From: UMGS1901 sp934122115
Lineage (GTDB): Bacteria; Bacillota; Clostridia; TANB77; CAG-508
Direction of reading: 5' to 3'
NCBI GenBank assembly: GCA_934122115.1
Contig: CAKOVU010000002.1
Coordinates: 124,001 to 188,000, forward strand
Length of the DNA: 64,000 nt
Part shown: piece after piece, positions 51,165 through 60,974 of the stretch
Layout of the letters: every line of letters begins with the position of its first letter
Position numbering within the stretch: the first letter of the stretch is position 1
Notes under the pieces: model-generated
What the model was told of the DNA's origin: nothing
Database searches by the model: none
The model's input: only the letters and a program-made list of their open reading frames with translations
Position numbers and translations under genes: made by a program

Positions 51165-51698
51165 TTAACATTTTGTTAAAATATCTAATATTTTTGGATA
51201 TATACTTTCAGCATGGTTTTGCCAATTGCTAACAATATTTTTAGCTTCTTCTCTAGAACCAGCAAAAGTTTTCACCTCAAAAACAGTTTCATTATTTTCA
51301 ATAATTTTACAAACTATAGTATAGTGGTTTTCACTAAGTGGAGTGAATTCTGCAACAATAGAAGATTCCTCTTCAGAACTATCTAAAATACTTTTTAAAT
51401 TTGTATCAGCTTTTAATTTTATGATTCCAGGTAGAAGATCCAAAGTTAAATCTAAAGTTCTTTTACCACTATCTGTTATTTGGTATAAAGTTTGATCTTC
51501 CTTTTGAAAAGAAAAAATATACTTAACATTAATTAAGTCTAATATAAATTGTTGAAAATAGAAATAGTTCATATCTGTTGCTGATAGTACTAGTTTATAT
51601 AATACATCATTTGTTAGTGCCTTGTTAGCTGTGTTTAATACGTATAATATTAATACTTTATTTTCAGCTAATGATTCGTCATCAGATGTTATTTTCAA
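51165..51698 (-). CDS. DUF4364 family protein
   Basis: A 177-residue protein with an N-terminal winged-helix-like part (NKVLILYVLNTANKALTNDV, FQQFILDLINVKYI, YQITDSGKRTLDLTLDLLPG) and an alpha-beta C-terminal domain. DUF4364 members are predicted transcription regulators of Clostridia, and no target is known. The start is TTG at 51698 with GGAGGAG just upstream on the minus strand. It heads a two-gene unit with deoD. Confidence 0.88.
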   Translation of the reverse strand: MKITSDDESLAENKVLILYVLNTANKALTNDVLYKLVLSATDMNYFYFQQFILDLINVKYIFSFQKEDQTLYQITDSGKRTLDLTLDLLPGIIKLKADTNLKSILDSSEEESSIVAEFTPLSENHYTIVCKIIENNETVFEVKTFAGSREEAKNIVSNWQNHAESIYPKILDILTKC

Positions 51699-51815
51699 AT
51701 TAACTCCTCCATTTACTAAAATTTAAAAATATTATAACATAAATTAATAAAAAAAAATAGTATTTTTTTTATTTTAATGGTATACTAGAAGGGATTTGAA
51801 AAGTAGGAGAATAGA

Positions 51816-52463
51816 ATGGAAAATTTATACGAACTTCTAGAAGTAAGTGAGAAGGCGTCGCAAGAAATAATAGAAAAAGCTTATAAAACATTAGCTAAAA
51901 AATGGCATCCGGATTTACAAGAGGGCTCAAATAAAGCTTTAGCAGAAGAAAAAATGAAAAAGATTAATAATGCTTATAGCATATTAAGTGATGAAAACAA
52001 AAGGAAAGAATATGATGCTAAGCTAGAAGAAGAAAGAGAAAGGCTTGAAGAGAAAAATAATATTCAAGAAAACAAACCACAAGAAGAAATCCAATACCAA
52101 GAAGATGAACCAAGGCAAGAATATGGTTTTGAGAATTTATCAAGAAAAGAACAGGCCAGATTAAAAAGAAAAATAGAGAAAAATGCAAACGAAGAATATA
52201 GAAAACTGTACGAGGACTATTTTAGAAGCTTAGGATATAAGGTCCCTCATAGAATAACATGGAAAGAAGTAAAAGCAACGATAAAAGTTATACTCATATT
52301 TTGTGCAATATTAGGTTTACTATGGTTAATGCCATTTAGTAGAAATTGGATGATTAGCTTATATAATGAAAATATAGTTATAAAATTAATTGTAGATATA
52401 ATTAGAGGCATATTTGTGGGAATAGGAAAAACAATTCAGCAAATAGGCACAATTAAAATTTAG
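51816..52463 (+). CDS. membrane-anchored J-domain protein
   Basis: A 215-residue protein. The J domain (residues 1-68) is NLYELLEVSEKASQEIIEKA with KKWHPDLQEG containing HPD. A Glu/Gln-rich middle follows, and one or two membrane helices near 155-175 (VILIFCAILGLLWLMPF) and 186-205. It is a type III Hsp40 lacking Gly/Phe and zinc regions and probably recruits DnaK to the membrane. It starts at ATG behind AGTAGGAG. Confidence 0.85.
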   Translation: MENLYELLEVSEKASQEIIEKAYKTLAKKWHPDLQEGSNKALAEEKMKKINNAYSILSDENKRKEYDAKLEEERERLEEKNNIQENKPQEEIQYQEDEPRQEYGFENLSRKEQARLKRKIEKNANEEYRKLYEDYFRSLGYKVPHRITWKEVKATIKVILIFCAILGLLWLMPFSRNWMISLYNENIVIKLIVDIIRGIFVGIGKTIQQIGTIKI

Positions 52464-52521
52464 TATATAAATATCTATAATAGATATAATATTTATATAA
52501 ATAAAATTATGGAGGTATTTT

Positions 52522-53598
52522 ATGGAAAGAAAAGTAAAGGTAGTTCAATTTGGAACTGGAAAGATGGCAGTTTACACTATGCGTTATGTACTAGAAAAAG
52601 GAGGAGAAGTAGTAGGCGCAATAGATGTTAATCCTAATGTTATAGGGAAAGATATAGGAACTATAATGGGAAAAGAGCCTATGAATGTAAAAGTTACATC
52701 ATTAGAAGACGCAGAAGCTATGCTAAAAGAAGTAAAACCAGATATATGTGTAGTAGAAACAATGAGCTTGATAAAAGATGTAGAAGAAGCATTGATGCTA
52801 TGTGCAAAATTAGGAATAAATGCAATTACTACTTGTGAAGAAGCATTTTATCCATGGAATTCAAATCCTACAGTTACAAAAGCACTTGATGAAATGGCTA
52901 AGAAAACAGGATGCACAATATCAGGAAGTGGATACCAAGATATTTATTGGGGACAATTAATTACATCTATAGCAGGCTCAACACAAAAAATAACAAAAAT
53001 TAAAGGTAGTTCAAGCTATAATGTAGAAGATTATGGAATTGCATTGGCTAAAGCTCATGGTTCTGGACTAACTCTTGATGAATTTGATAAGCAAGTAGCA
53101 AGTGTAGATAGAATAAGTGATGAAGAAAGAGAAAAAATAATAGAATCAGGAGAATATTTACCTTCATATATGTGGAACGTAAATGGTTGGTTATGCTCAA
53201 AATTAGGCTTAACAATAAAATCACAAACACAAGTAACAATACCAACAACATATAAAGAGGATATTTACTCATCAACTTTAGGTGCAACAGTAAAAGCAGG
53301 AGATGCTACAGGAATGAGTGCTGTTGTTACAACTGAAACAGAAGAAGGAATAACAATAGAGAGTGAATGCATAGGAAAAGTATATTCACCAGAAGAGTAT
53401 GATAAGAATGAATGGACTGTATATGGAGAACCAGATACAACAATAACAGTTGCAAAACCAGCTACAGTTGAATTAACGTGTGGAACTATTGTAAATAGAA
53501 TTCCAGATGTAATAAATGCTGAACCAGGATATGTTACAACAGAAAAAATGGGAGATTTACAATACAGAACAAAACCATTAAATGAATATGTAAAATAA
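52522..53598 (+). CDS. 2,4-diaminopentanoate dehydrogenase-like (dihydrodipicolinate reductase fold)
   Basis: A 358-residue protein. The Rossmann motif is VVQFGTGKMAVYTMRYVLEKG, with TTCEEAFYPWNSNP and TISGSGYQDIYWG, typical of the DapB-like family that includes 2,4-diaminopentanoate dehydrogenase of ornithine fermentation (Ord). None of the other ornithine pathway genes (ortAB, oraSE, or the racemase) is nearby, so the substrate may differ. ATGGAGG precedes the ATG. Followed closely by trmB. Confidence 0.8.
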   Translation: MERKVKVVQFGTGKMAVYTMRYVLEKGGEVVGAIDVNPNVIGKDIGTIMGKEPMNVKVTSLEDAEAMLKEVKPDICVVETMSLIKDVEEALMLCAKLGINAITTCEEAFYPWNSNPTVTKALDEMAKKTGCTISGSGYQDIYWGQLITSIAGSTQKITKIKGSSSYNVEDYGIALAKAHGSGLTLDEFDKQVASVDRISDEEREKIIESGEYLPSYMWNVNGWLCSKLGLTIKSQTQVTIPTTYKEDIYSSTLGATVKAGDATGMSAVVTTETEEGITIESECIGKVYSPEEYDKNEWTVYGEPDTTITVAKPATVELTCGTIVNRIPDVINAEPGYVTTEKMGDLQYRTKPLNEYVK

Positions 53599-53610
53599 AA
53601 TGAGGCAATA

Positions 53611-54285
53611 ATGAGAATACGATTTAAAAAGTGGGCAAGACCAGAATTAGAAGCAAGTAAATTTTATATAGATAATCCTGAAAAATATATAGGAAAGTGG
53701 AATGGGCTTTTTGAAAATAAAAGCCCACTTCACTTAGAATTAGGCTGCGGCAAAGGTGGATTTATTTCTAAAATAGCACCATGTAATTTGGGTAGGAACT
53801 ATGTAGCAATAGATTTAGTGGATGCAATGTTGGGGCTTGCAAAAAGAAAGATAGAAGAAGAATATTTAAAGATAAATAAAGAACCTAAAAATGTGTACAT
53901 AACAAGATATGATATTGATAGAATATTAAATATTTTTAATAAAGAAGATAATATAGAAAGAATATACATAAATTTCTGTAATCCATGGCCAAGAGGGAAA
54001 CACCATAAAAAAAGATTAACACACACAAGGCAACTAGAAAAGTACAAGCAGTTCTTGAATGATGGTGGAAAGATTTACTTTAAAACAGATGACGATGGCT
54101 TATTTAATGATAGTATAATATATTTTAAAGAAGCAGGTTTTGAGATAGAGAAGAAAACCTATGATTTAAAAACGGAAAGCAATTTTTGGTGCGGAGAAGA
54201 GAATATAGAAACAGAGCATGAAAAAATGTTTTCTGAACAAGGTATAAAAATAAAAGCATTAATAGCAAAGAAGGACACGGTATAG
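53611..54285 (+). CDS. trmB: tRNA (guanine-N7-)-methyltransferase TrmB
   Basis: A 224-residue class I methyltransferase modifying G46. The SAM motif is HLELGCGKGGFISKIA; YINFCNPWPRGKHHKKRLTH holds the catalytic Asn/Pro-Trp-Pro region, and IYFKTDDDGLFNDSI follows. It begins 12 bases after the previous stop, with weak GAGG upstream. Length matches the family. Confidence 0.95.
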   Translation: MRIRFKKWARPELEASKFYIDNPEKYIGKWNGLFENKSPLHLELGCGKGGFISKIAPCNLGRNYVAIDLVDAMLGLAKRKIEEEYLKINKEPKNVYITRYDIDRILNIFNKEDNIERIYINFCNPWPRGKHHKKRLTHTRQLEKYKQFLNDGGKIYFKTDDDGLFNDSIIYFKEAGFEIEKKTYDLKTESNFWCGEENIETEHEKMFSEQGIKIKALIAKKDTV

Positions 54286-54349
54286 ACACATAAATAATGT
54301 AAAATAGTAGCATAGATGAAAAGAATAATGGAAAGGAATGAAATTATTT

Positions 54350-55027
54350 ATGGATAACGGATATATACTTATAGTTGATGATGAACAAAGAATGAGAAGC
54401 TTAATAAAAGATTTTTTAAAACAAAAAAACTATAGTTCATTAGAAGCTGCTGATGGAGAAGAGGCTTTACAAGTGTTTGAAGAAAATAAAAACAAAATAA
54501 AGCTAATACTATTAGATGTTATGATGCCAAAGCTGGATGGGTGGTCTGTTTTAAGGCAAATTAGGCAAACATCAAATGTTCCTATTATAATGCTTACTGC
54601 AAGAGGAGAGGAACAAGATGAATTATTTGGCTTTGAATTGGGAGTGGATGAATATATTCCAAAGCCATTTAGCCCTAAAATATTGGTGGCTCGTGTAGAA
54701 GCTATATTAAAAAGAGCAAGTAAAGATGAAAAAGAAATTAAAAACTATGGTGGAATAGAAATTGATAAAGATGGTAGAACTGTTAGTGTAGATGGTAAAC
54801 CAATAGATTTAAGTTTAAGAGAATATGAGCTTTTAGTTTATTTAGTAGATAACCAATCTATAGCATTATCGCGTGATAAAATATTAAATAATGTATGGAA
54901 TTACGATTATTATGGGGATTCTAGAACCATAGATAGCCATATAAAAAAGATAAGACACAAATTAGGAAAAAGAGGAAAATACATAGAAACAATAAGAGGA
55001 ATAGGTTATAAATTTGAAATAAAATAA
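54350..55027 (+). CDS. OmpR/PhoB-family response regulator
   Basis: A 225-residue two-component regulator. The receiver has IVDDE near the N-terminus, the phospho-acceptor Asp56 in LLDVMMPKLDGW, and Lys in EYIPKPFSP. The winged-helix output domain (about 130-225) has LSLREYELLVYLVDNQ and RTIDSHIKKIRHKLG. The ATG at 54350 suits the AGGA spacing better than the ATG at 54338. It is paired with the kinase at 55091; a hairpin at 55033-55068 (TAAGGCAATCTA/TAGATTGCCTTA) separates them. Confidence 0.92.
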   Translation: MDNGYILIVDDEQRMRSLIKDFLKQKNYSSLEAADGEEALQVFEENKNKIKLILLDVMMPKLDGWSVLRQIRQTSNVPIIMLTARGEEQDELFGFELGVDEYIPKPFSPKILVARVEAILKRASKDEKEIKNYGGIEIDKDGRTVSVDGKPIDLSLREYELLVYLVDNQSIALSRDKILNNVWNYDYYGDSRTIDSHIKKIRHKLGKRGKYIETIRGIGYKFEIK

Positions 55028-55090
55028 CTTTGTAAGGCAATCTAAATAATTAAAGCTAGATTGCCTTATTATGATATGAGGTAGTTTAAA

Positions 55091-56581
55091 ATGAAGAAAG
55101 TAAAATCGGTAAGAGTAAGATTGTTTTTAACATTAAGCATAGTTACATCACTTATAATACTGCTACTTGTTTTTACAAATAGCATAGTGTTGGAATCTTT
55201 TTATGTTTATTCAAAGGTACATAGTGTAAGAAGAGGCTATGAAGAAATAAATAATTTATACAAAAATAATGGGATTATAGAAGCAGATGAATTAAAATCA
55301 ATTGCAGATAAATATAATTTTGAATTGTTAATTGAAACAGATTATGATGTGATTATATATTCAGGAGATCAGAATTTAATAAGTGCAATAAATAAAAGCA
55401 AGGATTCATCAAAATTCACAGCCTTTAAAAATAGCCATAGAAGGATATTATATGGAGGAGAAAAGATATCAATAACTAAAATATCTGATGATGTGTTAAA
55501 TTGTATATTATTATCAGGAAAAATGGATAATGGTTATCTAATATACATAGAGGTGCCGATTGCTGCAATAGAAGAAAGTGTTAGAATATCTAATAATTTG
55601 TTAATAATAATGGGAATTATAATTGCTATTGTTTCAGCAGTAATCTCATCAGTAATATCAATGAAATTTACGAAACCGATATTAAAATTAAATGAAATTG
55701 CAAATAAGATGGCTAACCTAGATTTTAGTGAAAAATATAGAGTTACAGACTCTGATGATGAAATAAATGAACTTGGAAAAAGTATAAATGAAATGTCAAA
55801 TAAATTAGAGAAAACGATAAAGCAGTTAAGAAAAAATAACAATCAATTGGAGAAAGATATAGAAGAAAAATCGAAAATAGATGAAATGAGGAAGCAATTT
55901 ATATCAGATGTTTCACATGAATTAAAAACACCAATAGCTTTGATACAAGGTTATGCAGAAGGATTGATTGAAAATGTTAATACTGATGAGGAATCGAAAA
56001 AATATTATGCAGAAGTAATATTGGATGAATCAAATAAAATGGATAAATTAGTAAAACAATTATTAGAGCTAATGACAATAGAATATGGAAAACGTGATTT
56101 CAATAATACAAAATTTAATATATGTGAACTTATACAGGAGGTTATTAGAAAATGCAATGTGATGCTTGAAGAAACTGGTGCACAAGTACAGTTTGAAAAT
56201 ACTAATCCGATTTATGTATATGCAGATGAATTTTACATGGATCAGGTTTTTACAAATTATTTTACGAATGCAATAAAACATGTGAAAGAGATAAATGGAA
56301 AGAAAGAGATTGTAATAAAAACTGATATAAATGAAAATAATAAAAAGGTGAGAATATCAGTATTTAATACGGGTGATAATATATCAGAAGACAATATTCA
56401 AAGAATATGGGGTAGATTTTATAAAATAGATTCTTCAAGAAACAGAAACGATGGTGGTACAGGCATTGGATTATCACTTGTTAAGGCAATAATGAATAGT
56501 TATAATAGTGAATATGGTGTAATTAATAAAAAAGACGGTGTGGAGTTTTATTTTGATATAGAATTAATTGACATTAAATAA
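55091..56581 (+). CDS. sensor histidine kinase
   Basis: A 496-residue membrane kinase. Membrane helices lie at about 11-33 and 167-190 and bound an extracytoplasmic sensor of about 130 residues. A HAMP domain follows (TKPILKLNEIANKMANLDFS). HisKA has the phospho-His276 in FISDVSHELKTPIALIQGY. The ATPase domain has an N-box (FTNYFTNAIKH), NDGGTGIGLSLVKAI and the G boxes. Weak GAGG precedes the ATG. The cognate regulator is encoded just upstream. The stimulus is not evident. Confidence 0.93.
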   Translation: MKKVKSVRVRLFLTLSIVTSLIILLLVFTNSIVLESFYVYSKVHSVRRGYEEINNLYKNNGIIEADELKSIADKYNFELLIETDYDVIIYSGDQNLISAINKSKDSSKFTAFKNSHRRILYGGEKISITKISDDVLNCILLSGKMDNGYLIYIEVPIAAIEESVRISNNLLIIMGIIIAIVSAVISSVISMKFTKPILKLNEIANKMANLDFSEKYRVTDSDDEINELGKSINEMSNKLEKTIKQLRKNNNQLEKDIEEKSKIDEMRKQFISDVSHELKTPIALIQGYAEGLIENVNTDEESKKYYAEVILDESNKMDKLVKQLLELMTIEYGKRDFNNTKFNICELIQEVIRKCNVMLEETGAQVQFENTNPIYVYADEFYMDQVFTNYFTNAIKHVKEINGKKEIVIKTDINENNKKVRISVFNTGDNISEDNIQRIWGRFYKIDSSRNRNDGGTGIGLSLVKAIMNSYNSEYGVINKKDGVEFYFDIELIDIK

Positions 56582-56632
56582 ACTAAAATATATAATTATT
56601 TGTAAAATGAACACATAAGAAGGGATGAGAAT

Positions 56633-58432
56633 ATGAGTAATCAAGCAGACAATGATATAAGAAAAAGTGTAAAAAATAAAAGCAGCAAAAGAAGCGGAAA
56701 CAAGAGCGCATTAACAAAAAGAATTGTATTAATTCTTTTTGTGTTACTATTAATTGTAGTAGCTGTAATAATAATAAAAAATAGAAAGATAAAAATTACC
56801 CAAGATCAAATAGCACAATATAACTATTTTCTATTATCAGAAAATGACAAAATTGGAGTTATAGATAGAGAAGGAAAGATAATTGTAAATCCTGAATATG
56901 AATATATACAAATTCCAAATCCAGAAAAGCCAATTTTTGTTTGTTTATTTGATTATAATTCATCTTCACAAACTTATTCTTCAAAAGTTTTAAATGATAA
57001 GGGAGAAGAATTGTACACAAACTATACAAATGTGATGGCCATTCCGAATAATAACACATCAAATACTTGGGGCTATGAAACAAGCATATTAACATATAAA
57101 GAAAATGACAAATTGGGAATAATTACAGTAAATGGGAAAAAAGTAACAAAACCAATATATGATTCAATTGAAACTCTATCATATAAAGATGACCAATTAA
57201 AGGTTTCTAAAGATGGAAAATATGGTGTTATAGATATAAGTGGAAATGAAATTATAAAAAATGATTATGAATCTATTTCAACGGATGGATATTATAATCA
57301 AGAAACAAAGTATGAAAAAGCAGGTTATATAGTAAATGTAAAAACAAATGAAGGATACAGATATGGCTATATTGATTCAACAGGAAAAGAAATATTAGAA
57401 TGCAAGTACAACTCAATAAGAAGGTTAACAGAAATTAAAAATGATAAAGATGCATATCTTATAACAGTGGAGAATGGTAGATATGGACTTTATAAAAACA
57501 TGCAAAAAGTTATAAATAACGAGTATAATTCAATCGAATATGATAATACAAACCAAGTTCTTGCAATAGAAAAAATTGCAAAATACGGTATGTATGATTT
57601 GTATGGAAATATGATTTTGCCAATACAATATGATGACATAACTTTTGCAGGAACAATAATTACGGCTCACAAAGATGGTAAACTTTTAACCTTTGATGCA
57701 AATGGAAATATCAAAAAAGATTGCAACTATACTAATATAACTCCAACTAAATCACCAAACTATTATGTAAGTATAGATTTAAATGGAAATTATGGTGTAT
57801 TGGATAGTAATGGTAATGTATTAGTAAACAACGAATATAACTATATAGAATATGCATTTGATAAATACTTTATATGCACAAAAGATGGAAAAATGGGAAT
57901 TATAGATTATACAGGAAATAGCGTAATTGCTAATAATTATGATGTTATACAAAATATAACTGGAACAAATATTGTACAAGCTATATATGCAAATTCAAAC
58001 ACGAGCGAAATATATAATAAAAACATGAATAAGGTGAGTGAAACAAAGAATGCACATATCTATATAGAAAATAATTATGTGAAAATCTTATCTGAAGATT
58101 CAATAGAATATATGGACTTTGATGGAAATGAAAAAGAAGCAAAAGATGTATTAAAATCTAATAATATATTTGCCAAAAAAGAAAACGGAAAATGGGGATA
58201 TGTTGATAATGCTGGAAATATTATAGTTGATTTTAAATATGATTTTGCACTTGATATAAATGAATATGGTTATGGAGCAGTAAAAGATGGCAATAAATGG
58301 GGAGTTGTAAGTAAAGACGGAAAAGTAATAAAGGAGCCAACTTACAGCTTAGAAGATGTAAACCCAACATTTATAGGAGAATACTATAAGCAAAGTACAA
58401 GCTATGAATTAGATTTGTTTACAAATAAATAG
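56633..58432 (+). CDS. membrane-anchored WG-repeat protein
   Basis: A 599-residue protein with a basic N-terminus, one membrane helix (about 28-48, IVLILFVLLLIVVAVIII), and then about ten WG/KWG-type repeats. Examples are NDKIGVIDREGKIIVNPEYE, GKYGVIDISGNEIIKNDYES, GKMGIIDYTGNSVIANNYDV and GKWGYVDNAGNIIVDFKYDF. WG repeats form extracytoplasmic beta structures of unclear function. It follows the histidine kinase by 52 bases and may belong to its regulon. AAGGGATGAG precedes the ATG. Confidence 0.87.
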   Translation: MSNQADNDIRKSVKNKSSKRSGNKSALTKRIVLILFVLLLIVVAVIIIKNRKIKITQDQIAQYNYFLLSENDKIGVIDREGKIIVNPEYEYIQIPNPEKPIFVCLFDYNSSSQTYSSKVLNDKGEELYTNYTNVMAIPNNNTSNTWGYETSILTYKENDKLGIITVNGKKVTKPIYDSIETLSYKDDQLKVSKDGKYGVIDISGNEIIKNDYESISTDGYYNQETKYEKAGYIVNVKTNEGYRYGYIDSTGKEILECKYNSIRRLTEIKNDKDAYLITVENGRYGLYKNMQKVINNEYNSIEYDNTNQVLAIEKIAKYGMYDLYGNMILPIQYDDITFAGTIITAHKDGKLLTFDANGNIKKDCNYTNITPTKSPNYYVSIDLNGNYGVLDSNGNVLVNNEYNYIEYAFDKYFICTKDGKMGIIDYTGNSVIANNYDVIQNITGTNIVQAIYANSNTSEIYNKNMNKVSETKNAHIYIENNYVKILSEDSIEYMDFDGNEKEAKDVLKSNNIFAKKENGKWGYVDNAGNIIVDFKYDFALDINEYGYGAVKDGNKWGVVSKDGKVIKEPTYSLEDVNPTFIGEYYKQSTSYELDLFTNK

Positions 58433-58447
58433 AGAAAGGAAAATACC

Positions 58448-59683
58448 ATGGATAGAAAAGAAGTAGAAGATTTAATAATAAAAGCAGAAGAGGAATTGAA
58501 AGAACAGTTTAAAAAAGCAGATGAAATTTGTGAATATAATAGTAGAAAAGTTTTAGATGCATTTAGAAAAAATGGAGTATCTGATATGCATTTTGGAACT
58601 ACTACAGGCTATGGATATAACGATATGGGAAGAGATAAATTAGAACAAGTATATTCGGATATATTTCATTCAGAAGATAGCTTAGTAAGAAGTCAGTTTA
58701 TATCTGGTACGCATGCTTTAACTGTTGCACTATTTGCCTTTCTAAGACCAGGAGATACAATGCTTAGCATAAATGGTGCTCCATATGATACATTACACGA
58801 GGTAATAGGTATAAAAGAAAATAACAGTTCTTTGAAATCATTTGGAGTTAATTATAAGCAAATTGATTTAATAGATAATGATTTTGATTATGAAAAAATA
58901 AAAGAAACATTAAAAAATGAAAAAATAAAATTAATAGAGATTCAAAGGTCGAGGGGATACTCATTAAGAAAAAGTTTATCATTAGAAAAAGTTGAAAAAG
59001 CAATAAAAGCAATAAGAGAAGTAGATAAAAACGTAATAATAATGGTAGACAACTGCTATTGCGAATTTGTAGGAAAGAAAGAACCTATTGAAGTAGGAGC
59101 AGATGTTATGGTTGGCTCTTTAATAAAAAATTTAGGTGGAGGAATTGCACCTAATGGAGCTTATATAGCAGGAAGAAAAGATTTAGTAGAGCTTGCAGGA
59201 GAAAGGCTTACAGCTCCAGGAGAAGGAAAAGAAGTAGGACCAACACTAGGAATAAATAAGAGTTTGTATCAAGGATTGTTTTTTGCACCAAGTGCAGTAA
59301 ATGCAAGTGTGAAAACTGCTATGCTAACAAGCAAAGTTTTAAAAGAGTTGGGTTATGGAGTAGATCCAGAGTTTGATGAAGAAAGAGTAGATATAGTTCA
59401 ATTAATTGAGTTTAATAATAGAGAAAAATTAATAAAGTATTGCCAAGGAATACAAAAGGGTTCTCCAATAGATTCTAATTCTTTACCAGAGCCTGGAGAT
59501 ATGCCTGGATATGAGGACCAAGTTATAATGGCAGCTGGAACATTTACTCAAGGTTCATCAATTGAATTAAGTTGCGATGCTCCATTACGTGCACCATTTG
59601 TTGCATATCAACAAGGAGGGCTAACGTATCAATATGGAAAGCTTGGATTGGAAGAAGCTGTATTAGCTCTACTTAGCGAGTAA
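58448..59683 (+). CDS. methionine gamma-lyase family protein (aluminium-resistance type, PLP)
   Basis: A 411-residue PLP-dependent fold type I protein. It has FGTTTGYGYNDMGRDKLEQVY, SGTHALTVALFAFLRPGDTM and the Schiff-base Lys in VGSLIKNLGGGIAPNGAYIAG. The C-terminal block FTQGSSIELSCDAPLRAPFV is characteristic of the Met_gamma_lyase (YnbB) family near hfq/miaA in Bacillota. Its reaction is not established. AGAAAGGA precedes the ATG. Confidence 0.9.
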   Translation: MDRKEVEDLIIKAEEELKEQFKKADEICEYNSRKVLDAFRKNGVSDMHFGTTTGYGYNDMGRDKLEQVYSDIFHSEDSLVRSQFISGTHALTVALFAFLRPGDTMLSINGAPYDTLHEVIGIKENNSSLKSFGVNYKQIDLIDNDFDYEKIKETLKNEKIKLIEIQRSRGYSLRKSLSLEKVEKAIKAIREVDKNVIIMVDNCYCEFVGKKEPIEVGADVMVGSLIKNLGGGIAPNGAYIAGRKDLVELAGERLTAPGEGKEVGPTLGINKSLYQGLFFAPSAVNASVKTAMLTSKVLKELGYGVDPEFDEERVDIVQLIEFNNREKLIKYCQGIQKGSPIDSNSLPEPGDMPGYEDQVIMAAGTFTQGSSIELSCDAPLRAPFVAYQQGGLTYQYGKLGLEEAVLALLSE

Positions 59684-59696
59684 GAGAGGAAAGATT

Positions 59697-60959
59697 ATGA
59701 AAGTTATAATAATAGGTGGAGGTCCTGCTGGAATGCTAGCGGCGATTACATCAGCCCAAAATGGGAATGAAACAACTATAATAGAAAAGAATAATAGGTT
59801 AGGAAAGAAATTGTTAATTACTGGTAAAGGAAGATGTAATATAACTAGTAGCATAGATATAAAGGATTTTATTAATAACATTCCTGGTAATGGAAAGTTT
59901 TTGTATAGTGCATTCCAAAATTATACTAATAAGGATATAATAAACTTCCTTGAGAAAAATGGTGTTAGTGTAAAAGAAGAGCGTGGAAACAGGATATTTC
60001 CAAAGTCTGATAAATCTTTAGATGTTGAAAAAGCATTTGAAAGGGAGATTACTAGATTACATATAAATGTGAAGTTGAATTCTAAAGTAACAAAGATAAT
60101 GGTAAAAAATAATAAAGTTGCAGGAGTAAAATGTCTAAATTCAGAAAATATTGAAAAAACTCTATATGCTGATAAGATAATACTTGCTACAGGAGGAGCA
60201 ACTTATCCATTAACAGGTTCTACTGGAGATGGATATAAAATGGCAGAGCAATTAGGCCATACAGTAACGAAAATAAAGCCATCATTAGTTCCATTAATAG
60301 CAAGTAAAGGAAGCATAAAGATTTGCCAGAAATTGCAGGGATTAAGTTTAAGAAATGTAGCAATAAGATTGATAGATGAGGAAAAAAATAAAAAAATATA
60401 TGAAGATTTTGGTGAAATGATATTTACTCATTTTGGAGTATCTGGTCCTACTATTTTAAGCTCTTCAGCTCATTTGTTAAGATATAAAAACGTGGAAAAG
60501 CTACTTGCAAATGGAAAAATTACATTAGAAATAGATTTAAAGCCAGCTTTATCTGAACAACAATTAGATTTAAGAATTCAGAGAGATTTTTCTGCGAATA
60601 AAAATAAAGAATTTAAAAATAGTTTAGATGCTTTACTACCACAGAAGTTAATACCGGTAATAGTTGATTTATCTGGGATAGATGAAGATAAGAAAGTAAA
60701 TGAAGTTACAAAAGAAGAAAGACTAAAATTAGTAGAATTATTAAAGAAGTTTAATGTAACAATATCTGGATTTAGACCATTGGAAGAGGGAATTATAACA
60801 GCTGGTGGTATAAATGTAAAGGAAATCAATCCGAAGACTATGGAATCTAAAATTGTAGAAGGACTATTTTTTGCAGGTGAAATAATAGATGTTGATGCCT
60901 ATACGGGAGGCTTTAACCTGCAAATTGCATATTCTACAGGATATACAGCAGGTTTATAA
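59697..60959 (+). CDS. NAD(P)/FAD-dependent oxidoreductase, HI0933/YhiN (BaiN) family
   Basis: A 420-residue flavoprotein. It starts MKVIIIGGGPAGMLAAITSAQ (dinucleotide motif), then KLLITGKGRCNITSS and ATGGATYPLTGSTGDGYKMA. The C-terminal segment has EGLFFAGEIIDVDAYTGGFN and QIAYSTGYTAG. BaiN homologues are linked to bile acid reduction in some clostridia, but most members are uncharacterised. AGAGAGGA precedes the ATG. It is followed by yigZ and spo0A. Confidence 0.92.
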   Translation: MKVIIIGGGPAGMLAAITSAQNGNETTIIEKNNRLGKKLLITGKGRCNITSSIDIKDFINNIPGNGKFLYSAFQNYTNKDIINFLEKNGVSVKEERGNRIFPKSDKSLDVEKAFEREITRLHINVKLNSKVTKIMVKNNKVAGVKCLNSENIEKTLYADKIILATGGATYPLTGSTGDGYKMAEQLGHTVTKIKPSLVPLIASKGSIKICQKLQGLSLRNVAIRLIDEEKNKKIYEDFGEMIFTHFGVSGPTILSSSAHLLRYKNVEKLLANGKITLEIDLKPALSEQQLDLRIQRDFSANKNKEFKNSLDALLPQKLIPVIVDLSGIDEDKKVNEVTKEERLKLVELLKKFNVTISGFRPLEEGIITAGGINVKEINPKTMESKIVEGLFFAGEIIDVDAYTGGFNLQIAYSTGYTAGL

Positions 60960-60974
60960 AAAAGGAAAATATTT

